This document shows positions 1-5,140 of a DNA stretch of 6,427 nucleotides, piece by piece. Under the pieces are notes generated by a model that worked only from the letters and a program-made list of their open reading frames with translations, made no database searches and was not told where the DNA came from. How positions within the stretch are numbered: position 1 is the stretch's first letter; each line of letters starts with the position of its first letter. The translations under genes and the position numbers were made by a program. The stretch is from NCBI GenBank assembly GCA_036401335.1, contig DASWVC010000114.1, forward strand, positions 1 through 6,427. Direction: 5' to 3'. This DNA is from DASWVC01 sp036401335. Its GTDB lineage: Bacteria > Verrucomicrobiota > Verrucomicrobiia > Chthoniobacterales > JAFAMB01.

Positions 1-7
1 ATTTCAT
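1..7 (-). CDS. Start of a further gene, cut by the window edge
   Basis: On the minus strand an ATG at 7-5 is followed by AAA, and GGAGG lies at 16-12, four bases upstream of the ATG. This is the best Shine-Dalgarno match in the window. It begins just after the stop codon of the epimerase gene (25-23), so the two genes are probably co-transcribed, with this one downstream. Only two codons (Met-Lys) are visible and nothing can be said about the product. By context another sugar-catabolism gene such as a kinase, dehydrogenase or transporter component is plausible, but that is inference. Confidence 0.5.
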
Positions 8-22
8 GAGTCCTCCAGGGGG

Positions 23-856
23 TTAGGCAAGCTGCTTTTCAAGGCCCTTCACATGATCGATGGCCTGCTTGGTGTAGGCGTCGAAGAACTCGCGCCCCCC
101 GCCTTTTTCCAACGTGCCAAACGGATCGGCCGAAGCCGGCATAAGCTCAAAGGTCAGGTACCCCTGATAATTAACTTCTTTCAGCGCCTTTAGAATCGGC
201 AGGAAATCCAGGTGGCCCGTTCCCGGGGCCGCACGATTGCTGTCGGCCAGGTGAACGTGATTCAGGTCCTTACCCGCCTTTCGGAACGCCTCGGCAATGT
301 CGGCTTCGTCGATGTTCATGTGAAACGTGTCCCCCATCACACCCACGTTCGGCATGTTGACTTCGCGCAACATTTCAAGGCCCTGTTCCAGCCGGTTGAT
401 CATGTAGGTTTCGTAACGGTTCCAACACTCGATCGTGAGGTTAACCCCGACCGACTGCGCGTATTCGGCTCCGGCGCGGATCCCCTCGACGGCCCATTTC
501 CTCTCCTCGACGGGGTCCTTCCACGGCGTCATCTTCATGCAAGCCGTCGGCGCGATGATGATGACCGGACAGGCCACGGCAGCAGCCAGGTCCGCCACTT
601 CTTTGACGTAGGCGAGGGCGTCTTTTCTGACCTTCGAATCCGGCGAGGCGAGGTCTCTCGGCGCGGTGTAGATCGAACAGACTGAAGAGACTTTGATCCC
701 ATGATCCGAGGCCAACCGGCTTACCTTGGCGGCGTCAAGGCTCCGGGGCTCACCGGCCAATTCGATGGCATCGTAGCCGAACGTCGCCACTCTCGTAATG
801 CTTTTCTCAATGTCTTCGCCGAAGTAGACAAGGGCATCATAGCTGTACTTGAACAT
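23..856 (-). CDS. D-tagatose/D-psicose 3-epimerase-family sugar isomerase (TIM barrel)
   Basis: A 277-residue protein of the xylose-isomerase-like TIM-barrel superfamily, normal length for a single-domain member. The metal-site residues of the D-tagatose/D-psicose 3-epimerases can be placed: Glu143 in TIECWNRYE, Asp176 in GDTFHMNID, His202 in HLADSNR and Glu237 in LTFELM. Their spacing (33, 26, 35) equals that which I recall for the Agrobacterium enzyme (Glu150, Asp183, His209, Glu244). The substrate-contact residues Glu149 and Arg208 also match by position. The family interconverts C3 epimers of ketohexoses or ketopentoses using Mn or Co, in the cytoplasm. The exact substrate cannot be read; an L-ribulose 3-epimerase, a keto-inositol isomerase or a sugar-phosphate isomerase are alternatives. 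The ATG at 856 gives the expected N-terminus (MFKYSYDALVYFGED) but has no clear Shine-Dalgarno site. It lies downstream of a LacI-family gene, with two LacI-type operators in the gap, so it is probably repressed by that regulator. Confidence 0.85.
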   Translation of the reverse strand: MFKYSYDALVYFGEDIEKSITRVATFGYDAIELAGEPRSLDAAKVSRLASDHGIKVSSVCSIYTAPRDLASPDSKVRKDALAYVKEVADLAAAVACPVIIIAPTACMKMTPWKDPVEERKWAVEGIRAGAEYAQSVGVNLTIECWNRYETYMINRLEQGLEMLREVNMPNVGVMGDTFHMNIDEADIAEAFRKAGKDLNHVHLADSNRAAPGTGHLDFLPILKALKEVNYQGYLTFELMPASADPFGTLEKGGGREFFDAYTKQAIDHVKGLEKQLA

Positions 857-872
857 AGTAAGGGGGGGTTGA

Positions 873-886
873 TTAAAGCGCTTTAG
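873..886. promoter_or_regulatory. LacI-family operator O1, upstream of the epimerase gene
   Basis: TTAAAGCGCTTTAG contains a perfect 12-bp palindrome, TAAAGCGCTTTA (874-885), with the central CG step typical of LacI/PurR/CcpA-family operators. It ends 17 bp upstream of the epimerase start codon, inside the probable 5' leader, where a bound repressor could block elongation or act together with O2. It matches O2 at 933-946 apart from one central base and one edge base. Binding by the LacI-family protein encoded at 1042-2106 is inferred from adjacency and site type. Confidence 0.7.
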
Positions 887-932
887 TTAGCTGCGCCGGT
901 CACGGCGGCGCCAAGGAGGGAAACAAGCAAAA

Positions 933-946
933 CTAAAACGCTTTAG
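933..946. promoter_or_regulatory. LacI-family operator O2, near the predicted transcription start
   Basis: CTAAAACGCTTTAG is a 14-bp palindrome with six of seven symmetrical pairs matching and a central CG. Its centre (939.5) is exactly 60 bp from that of O1 (879.5), about 5.7 helical turns. It lies immediately downstream of the candidate minus-strand -10 element (960-955), so a bound repressor would cover the start point. The shared consensus of the two sites is CTAAARCGYTTTAG. Confidence 0.65.
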
Positions 947-954
947 GCACGCCT

Positions 955-983
955 TTTTTCGCGCACGAAAAGTACCCTGTCAA
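955..983 (-). promoter_or_regulatory. Candidate promoter of the epimerase operon
   Basis: On the minus strand a perfect TTGACA (-35, 983-978) is followed after 17 bp by GAAAAA (960-955), which is a poor -10 match (three of six). Transcription would start near 948, just before operator O2. The position directly upstream of two operators is what one expects for a repressed catabolic operon. The weak -10 keeps confidence low. Confidence 0.4.
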
Positions 984-1041
984 AAACAAATTCCGAGAAT
1001 TTTCCGCTTGCCCCTGCCAGCGGTTTTCAGCCGCACGGCCG

Positions 1042-2106
1042 TCACCGGGGCGTTTTGCGCTTCATGAAAGCGGCCTGCCTGGGCAGCCGCGGGCCAGTCC
1101 AAAGGTGCGAGCGACGTTCCACCAGCGTCGGCTTGAGCACGTGCCCGATGGAAGGACGCTCCTGCTCAATCAAGGCCAATACTTCCCTGGCCAGGCATTG
1201 CCCGAGCTCTTCGAAGCGGTTGTCCACGCTCGTAAGGGCAGGATAAAGGCCCAGGCAAATGTCGTTGTTGTCGTAGCCGACCACCGCCACATCTTCGGGA
1301 ATGTTGACCCCGCACTCGTGCAGGTACCTGATGGCCCCGGCGGCCATGTAGTCATTGGCGCAGAACACGGCTTCGGGCACAAACGATTCAAAAATTTCAC
1401 CTAGGGCTTTGTAGCCGCTTAGAATGGTAAAATCGCCGTAGCGCTTTTCGAAATGACTGATTTCCGCAGCCGCAAGGCCGTCCATGAAACCGCGCTCCCG
1501 CTCAATCGCGTCAAGGTGGGTTTCCGGCCCGTTGATCAAGGCAACTTTTTTGCATCGCATCTTTTTCAAGAGGCGCGCCACCGTCTTGCCGCCGGCGAAG
1601 TTGTCCATATCCACGTAGTTGGCCGAGTCGCCGTAGCGTGCCGGCCGCAACATCACATACGGAAAAGCACTTCGCTGAAGCGTGCTCAGGAATTCGTAGT
1701 CGCGGAGGAACTGCGGAACGATGATGATGCCGTCCAGGGATCGTTCCCCTGCAACGCGTTCGAAATAAGCTGAAAGCTCAGGATCTTCGTGGGATTTGAC
1801 GTCAAACCGAAGGCTGTAATGATTCTGATCCAAAACCGACAACGCGCCTTCCACCAGATAGTAAAACAACGATGTTTTGTGGACCGTGTCAGCGTGCCGG
1901 GTCGATGTCATCATCAACATCGCCACGGTGTTTGTGCGCCCGGTCGTCAGGGTTCGGCCAATCCGGTTGGGCACGTATTTCAAGCGTGTGGCACAGGCGA
2001 GCACCCGTTTTCTGGTCGATTCCTTGACCGGTCCTCCATTAAGCGCCAGGGATGCGGTCGCTTCCGAGATTCCAGCCATAAGTGCTACCTGCTTCAGTGT
2101 TACCAT
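1042..2106 (-). CDS. LacI-family transcriptional regulator
   Basis: A 354-residue protein with standard LacI-family layout. An N-terminal helix-turn-helix (about residues 3-25, VTLKQVALMAGISEATASLA) is followed by the hinge region (YVPNRIGRTLTTGRT, 44-58) and a periplasmic-binding-protein-like effector domain (about 60-335). Family landmarks in the effector domain are INGPETHLDAIERERGF (191-207), FCANDYMAAGAI (248-259) and VAVVGYDNND (273-282). The usual TVSRVLN stretch reads TASLALN, with Leu in place of the common Arg, so its sequence preference may differ from textbook members. A basic tail (MKRKTPR) closes the protein. Such proteins bind palindromic operators as dimers and respond to a sugar or sugar derivative. 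The gene lies upstream of, and on the same strand as, the epimerase gene, and two suitable operators sit between them. The ATG at 2106 gives the canonical HTH start, but no Shine-Dalgarno site is visible. The effector is unknown, perhaps the epimerase substrate. Confidence 0.93.
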   Translation of the reverse strand: MVTLKQVALMAGISEATASLALNGGPVKESTRKRVLACATRLKYVPNRIGRTLTTGRTNTVAMLMMTSTRHADTVHKTSLFYYLVEGALSVLDQNHYSLRFDVKSHEDPELSAYFERVAGERSLDGIIIVPQFLRDYEFLSTLQRSAFPYVMLRPARYGDSANYVDMDNFAGGKTVARLLKKMRCKKVALINGPETHLDAIERERGFMDGLAAAEISHFEKRYGDFTILSGYKALGEIFESFVPEAVFCANDYMAAGAIRYLHECGVNIPEDVAVVGYDNNDICLGLYPALTSVDNRFEELGQCLAREVLALIEQERPSIGHVLKPTLVERRSHLWTGPRLPRQAAFMKRKTPR

Positions 2107-2150
2107 TCGAACAAAGAGACTGAGTAAAACCGGGTTGGCTCAGGAGCAAT

Positions 2151-2190
2151 GCCCTTCTTCATTTCGGCAGAAATGAAATTCAGGAAGGGC
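2151..2190. repeat. 40-nt imperfect palindrome between divergent genes
   Basis: Two nested inverted repeats. The inner arms TTCATTTC (2158-2165) and GAAATGAA (2170-2177) are a perfect 8-bp match around the loop GGCA. The outer arms GCCCTTC (2151-2157) and GAAGGGC (2184-2190) are a perfect 7-bp match. Together they give 15 base pairs with a single six-base bulge (2178-2183). No T-run follows on either strand, so it does not look like a terminator. It sits 44 bp upstream of the LacI-family start codon and about 110 bp upstream of the lolC-like gene. It could be an operator for an unknown dimeric regulator, a leader hairpin, or a copy of a dispersed palindromic repeat. Confidence 0.75.
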
Positions 2191-2197
2191 AGACGCA

Positions 2198-2212
2198 GGC
2201 GTGGATCACGCC
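2198..2212. repeat. Small GC-rich inverted repeat
   Basis: GGCGTG (2198-2203) and CACGCC (2207-2212) form a perfect 6-bp dyad around a three-base centre, GAT. It starts eight bases after the larger palindrome at 2151-2190. No T-run follows. It may be part of the same regulatory or repeat element, or incidental. Confidence 0.45.
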
Positions 2213-2246
2213 GGACTCGGTTTGACCTTCAGGCGGGTTCCAAAGG

Positions 2247-2274
2247 TTGCCCTCATGGATACGCTCGGTAAGAT
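2247..2274 (+). promoter_or_regulatory. Candidate promoter of the lolC-like gene
   Basis: TTGCCC (-35, 2247-2252) and TAAGAT (-10, 2269-2274) are separated by 16 bp, each matching the sigma-70-type consensus at four of six positions. Transcription would start near 2281, giving a leader of about 20 bases before the GTG start. A closer AT-rich hexamer, TAAATT (2289-2294), would make the message leaderless but has no partner -35. Confidence 0.3.
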
Positions 2275-2300
2275 TGAGGCACTCTTTGTAAATTAGCCCC

Positions 2301-3608
2301 GTGCAACCCCGTCCAAAACGCATCCTTCTCCCCTTCACCACCTTCATCGCGTGGCGTTACCTGCGTCCGAAGCGAACGTTTTTATCGTTGATCACGCTTA
2401 TCTCCATCTTCGGCGTGGTGCTTGGAATCAGCGTGCTGATCATTGTCATTTCGGTGATGACCGGCTTCGAGCGCGAACTGCAGCGTCGGGTGGTCGGCTT
2501 TCAATCGCACCTTCTCGTCCGCAACGAAGGCGGGCTGCTCAAGGATTGGCGGCCGCTGCTTGCTCAGGTCGAAAAGGTACCCGGAGTCGTGGCCGTTGCC
2601 CCAGTGATGCAAGGCCGTGCGGTGGTGGAATTCCAGAACCGGCGGCTAACCCCTTACCTCATCGGCATTGATCCCGATCTGCAGAGGCGGGTAACCGACT
2701 TTGAGCAGTACCTGGTTGCCGGTAAATTTGACCTGGGCGGCGACACCTGCGTGATCGGGGCCGAACTGGCCTCGTTGCTCGGCGCCACCGTTGGTGACAC
2801 CCTGACGATCTATTCGCCTCACCTTAATGAAGTACTGGACCTCCTCAAAAAGGCGCAGGATACCAAAGACAACCATGCCCTGCTTGATCAAGTCCATGAC
2901 ATGCTGTTGCCACAGCAGTTGGAGATCACCGGGATTTTCAACGCTGGCCGGTACGCCTACGATTCCGATTACATCATTGTTCCACTGCACATCGGGCAGG
3001 AAGCGTACAGTCTGGGCGACGCGGTTCACGCCCTTGAAGTCAAGACAACGGACCCGTTCAAGGTGGACCAGGTAAAAGGGAGGATCGAACCCTTGCTGCC
3101 GCCCCCCATCGCCGCCGCGACCTGGATTGATGACAACCGCGAAATTTTTGAGGCCATCCGCACGGAACGGACCACGATGTTTTTTGTATTGATCTTCGTC
3201 GTGATCGTGGCGGCTTTCGGCATCATGAGCACCCTGATCACGACGACCGTACAAAAAACCCGCGAGATCGGCGTCATGAAAGCTTTGGGCGCACAGGTGC
3301 ACCAGATTCTCTGGATCTTTCTTGCCCAAGGCGTGATCGTCGGCTTTTTTGGCACACTGCTTGGCTTAGGCACCGGCATTGCCTTGGTGCAGTACCGGAA
3401 TCAAGTGCGGGAAATGCTGGCCTCGGCGTTGCACATCCAGCTTTTTCCGGCGTCGGTTTACCAGTTCAGCGAGATTCCGGCAGAAATTGTTCCTACGGAC
3501 GTTGCCATCATTTGCGCCAGCGGGTTTTTTATCTGCGCAATGGCAGCATTGGTCCCGGCCTATTTCGCCTCACGGCTGGATCCGGTCAAAGCGCTCCGGT
3601 TCGACTAG
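2301..3608 (+). CDS. LolC/LolE-family lipoprotein-releasing ABC permease
   Basis: A 435-residue inner-membrane protein with the four-helix MacB/LolC-type layout. TM1 (about 27-53) is followed by a large periplasmic domain (about 55-290) and then TM2 (293-317), TM3 (337-364) and TM4 (401-424). The cytoplasmic loop between TM2 and TM3 contains TREIGVMKALGA (320-331), the conserved segment that contacts the ATPase. The C-terminus, PAYFASRLDPVKALRFD, is typical of the family. LolCDE extracts outer-membrane lipoproteins from the inner membrane and passes them to LolA. Between Pro173 and the ITGIF strand (209-213) the protein is about 19 residues longer than E. coli LolC; this is where the LolA-docking Hook lies, and here it contains a charged, probably helical stretch. 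In-frame TAA at 2289-2291 makes the GTG at 2301 the first possible start; no Shine-Dalgarno site precedes it. No lolD gene is adjacent, so the ATPase must be elsewhere. LolC versus LolE cannot be decided; a single homodimeric LolF-like subunit is possible. Confidence 0.9.
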   Translation: MQPRPKRILLPFTTFIAWRYLRPKRTFLSLITLISIFGVVLGISVLIIVISVMTGFERELQRRVVGFQSHLLVRNEGGLLKDWRPLLAQVEKVPGVVAVAPVMQGRAVVEFQNRRLTPYLIGIDPDLQRRVTDFEQYLVAGKFDLGGDTCVIGAELASLLGATVGDTLTIYSPHLNEVLDLLKKAQDTKDNHALLDQVHDMLLPQQLEITGIFNAGRYAYDSDYIIVPLHIGQEAYSLGDAVHALEVKTTDPFKVDQVKGRIEPLLPPPIAAATWIDDNREIFEAIRTERTTMFFVLIFVVIVAAFGIMSTLITTTVQKTREIGVMKALGAQVHQILWIFLAQGVIVGFFGTLLGLGTGIALVQYRNQVREMLASALHIQLFPASVYQFSEIPAEIVPTDVAIICASGFFICAMAALVPAYFASRLDPVKALRFD

Positions 3609-3652
3609 GCAACGGGCGCAAAAACATGCTTCAGAACAATCAATAAACCCCT

Positions 3653-3680
3653 TTTACGTTGTAAATACAGTTTATATAGA
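3653..3680 (+). promoter_or_regulatory. Candidate promoter in the AT-rich gap after the lolC-like gene
   Basis: TTTACG (3653-3658) and TATAGA (3675-3680), 16 bp apart, each match the sigma-70-type consensus at four of six positions. They lie in a stretch (about 3635-3695) that is clearly richer in A and T than its surroundings. Transcription would start near 3687, about 44 bases before the ATG at 3731. It would drive the small unknown gene and perhaps the phosphoesterase. Confidence 0.35.
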
Positions 3681-3730
3681 ATTTCTTTTCTTCCCCCGGC
3701 GCAGTTCGCGCGGTAGACGTATCCTTGGCG

Positions 3731-4087
3731 ATGACGTTGGACTGGGAAACTTTTGCACGGGAGACGGCCGGGTCAGCCGGCGATGAGTTCGACCTTGCGA
3801 CTGTTCTTCCAGGGGACACTTTGCACGTCGTGACGACCCATACCCGGTACGAATTTGAAATCATCGCCGTCCAGGATGCATTTTTGCGGTGCTCACGGGT
3901 GGACCGGCCGGATGGGCTCGTGCGCATCGCCGGTTGTGGGTACCCGTTCTCTTGCACGTTCAAACCAAAACGGCTTTTCTGTGGAGGTCACCTCGAGTTC
4001 ACGTTCGTGGAAGGCACCCAACGCACGCGTTTTCGCACGACCTGTATCCAGGGAATATTTCATCGCCACCATCAGGACACGCCGTGA
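3731..4087 (+). CDS. Hypothetical protein, 118 residues, unrecognised
   Basis: I do not recognise this protein. It looks genuine: it fills the gap between two same-strand genes and has a soluble, alternating hydrophobic/polar pattern that suggests beta strands (LHVVTTHTRYEFEIIAV, HLEFTFVEG, FRTTCIQGI). An early motif, LPGDTLHVVTTHTRYEFEII (residues 26-45), resembles a small beta-barrel. It has five cysteines (54, 69, 75, 84, 105), three of them with His87 in a C-x5-C-x8-C-G-G-H arrangement that could bind metal, although no classic CxxC pair is present. There is no signal peptide or membrane segment. The ATG at 3731 is preferred; an in-frame TTG at 3725 would add two residues. Neither start has a clear Shine-Dalgarno site. 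It ends 84 bp before the phosphoesterase gene and may be co-transcribed with it. No function is assigned. Confidence 0.65.
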   Translation: MTLDWETFARETAGSAGDEFDLATVLPGDTLHVVTTHTRYEFEIIAVQDAFLRCSRVDRPDGLVRIAGCGYPFSCTFKPKRLFCGGHLEFTFVEGTQRTRFRTTCIQGIFHRHHQDTP

Positions 4088-4159
4088 CCCTGGAAATACC
4101 CAATTTTGATCCGTGGCATTCTTTGATCTTTCGATTTCCGGCCTTTCAGGGCTACGTCC

Positions 4160-4163
4160 GGAG
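4160..4163 (+). promoter_or_regulatory. Ribosome-binding site that fixes the TTG start of the phosphoesterase
   Basis: GGAG lies eight bases upstream of the TTG at 4172. With the twin-arginine motif right after this start, it decides in favour of TTG. The next in-frame TTG, at residue 13, would lose the Tat motif. Confidence 0.65.
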
Positions 4164-4171
4164 AAGCCGTT

Positions 4172-5083
4172 TTGAGGCGGCGTGATTTTCTGCGTACCGG
4201 CACCGGGTTGGGGATAGGATCCCTTGTTGGGTTGGGTGTTGCTTACGGCTACGCCAGTCAGGCGGAGCCGCATCACCTGAGGGCGGAGCAACGGACGGTC
4301 CACTTCCGCAGTCTTCCGATGGCGCTTGACGGTTTGAGGGTTGTTTTGATGTGCGACCATCACCTGCATCCGTTTACGCCGCGCAGTCTTCTTGAGCAGG
4401 CCGTGGCCGTTGCAAATGCCGCGCAGCCTGACCTTGTGCTGCTGGCCGGAGATTACGTTTACACCGACGTGGAAGCGATCCATGAACTTGCGCCTATTTT
4501 GGGCCGGTTAAATGCCCGCTACGGTGTGTTTGCGACACTTGGGAATCATGATTGCCTGCGTGGTCCCGGGGTAATCCGTTCGGCGCTGGCCGCCCAATCA
4601 ATCGAGGTTCTGGTGAACCGCGGCCTCCATGTGGGACCACCGGCAGGCCGGCTTTACCTGGCCGGTCTGGACTCGGTGTTGGCGGGAGCGCCCGATTTTG
4701 CCCGGGCTTTTGCCGGCTGCAGTCAGTCCGACTTTGCGATCGGGATTGTTCATGAGCCGGACTATTTTCGCGTTCTCGCCCGGATCTCACCGATCCGCCT
4801 TCAAGTGTCGGGTCACAGCCATGGAGGACAGGTCCGGATCCCCGGTTTCGGGGCGGTGATCCTGCCTGCATGGGGGCAAGTGTATTCCGCCGGCCTTTAC
4901 GAACTGAATGACCGCCAGATTTACACCAGCCGCGGGCTGGGCATGGTTTGCCTCCCGGTTCGCTTTGATTGTCCCCCGGAGGTGACGGTTATCACCCTGG
5001 CACGCGGGGTGCCTCCGTCCGTAGGCGCAGACCCAGCTCAGGTGAGTAGCGGCGGACGGGACCGCAAGCGGCGGTCAGGATAA
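4172..5083 (+). CDS. Tat-exported calcineurin-like metallophosphoesterase (YkuE/YaeI/LpxG-like)
   Basis: A 303-residue protein. The N-terminus MRRRDFLR plus a Gly/Leu/Val-rich stretch (residues 9-27) is a twin-arginine signal, with a possible cleavage site after Ser-Gln-Ala (29-31). The body carries the full calcineurin-like metal site: DxH (Asp62, His64), GDYV (Gly93-Asp94), GNHD (124-127), His194 in IVHEPD, and GHSHGGQ (214-220). YTSRGLG (251-257) is also typical of this subfamily. It should therefore be a dinuclear-metal phosphohydrolase acting in the periplasm or on the outer face of the inner membrane. Known relatives include B. subtilis YkuE, E. coli YaeI and chlamydial LpxG, which cleaves UDP-2,3-diacylglucosamine in lipid A synthesis. 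Since Chlamydiae belong to the PVC group, an LpxG role is worth testing, although a Tat-exported form would sit on the wrong side of the membrane unless it is only anchored. The substrate is otherwise unknown. The protein ends in a basic tail (RDRKRRSG), and the stop codon abuts a strong hairpin. Confidence 0.87.
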   Translation: MRRRDFLRTGTGLGIGSLVGLGVAYGYASQAEPHHLRAEQRTVHFRSLPMALDGLRVVLMCDHHLHPFTPRSLLEQAVAVANAAQPDLVLLAGDYVYTDVEAIHELAPILGRLNARYGVFATLGNHDCLRGPGVIRSALAAQSIEVLVNRGLHVGPPAGRLYLAGLDSVLAGAPDFARAFAGCSQSDFAIGIVHEPDYFRVLARISPIRLQVSGHSHGGQVRIPGFGAVILPAWGQVYSAGLYELNDRQIYTSRGLGMVCLPVRFDCPPEVTVITLARGVPPSVGADPAQVSSGGRDRKRRSG

Positions 5084-5105
5084 GGTTGGCAGTCCCCTGC
5101 CGACC
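5084..5105 (+). terminator. Strong hairpin abutting the phosphoesterase stop codon
   Basis: The arms GGTTGGCAG (5084-5092) and CTGCCGACC (5097-5105) form nine pairs around a TCCC loop. One pair is a U-G wobble in plus-strand RNA and would be an A-C mismatch on the other strand, so the fold favours the plus-strand transcript. It starts directly after the TAA at 5081-5083. No U-run follows, so it may be an RNA-stabilising 3' end or a weak terminator rather than a classic intrinsic one. Confidence 0.45.
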
Positions 5106-5140
5106 CTGCCGTGCGAGGTGGCCCAAGAAATGCCACAAGC

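Noticed and set aside
212..685. 157-codon open frame on the plus strand
   Set aside because: It is antisense to the epimerase gene, and the Arg/His/Asp-rich product is typical of a mirror frame.
894..907. Small hairpin CGCCG-GTCA-CGGCG between the two operators
   Set aside because: It has only five pairs in a GC-rich stretch with no T-run and no clear role; chance is the likelier explanation.
913..920. AAGGAGGG resembling a plus-strand ribosome-binding site
   Set aside because: No start codon follows at usable spacing and no plus-strand gene begins here; the region lies between two operators.
1010..1041. Possible terminator after the LacI gene (GCGG/CCGC)
   Set aside because: The stem is only four pairs and no T-run follows, so no terminator is called. 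Read-through into the epimerase operon remains possible.
2646..3329. 227-codon open frame on the minus strand
   Set aside because: It is fully antisense to the lolC-like gene, and its product is His/Asp/Gly-rich with no family pattern. It is a shadow of GC-rich coding.
3586..3599. AAAGCGCT within the end of the lolC-like gene as a third LacI-type operator
   Set aside because: Only one half-site matches and symmetry breaks after the centre; it lies in coding sequence with no nearby start.
3725..3730. TTG start for the 118-residue protein
   Set aside because: It would add only Met-Ala before an ATG at 3731 and has no supporting Shine-Dalgarno site, so ATG is preferred.
3893..4483. 196-codon open frame on the minus strand
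   Set aside because: It is antisense to the end of the unknown gene and the start of the phosphoesterase, which has a complete catalytic motif set. Its composition is basic and low in structure.
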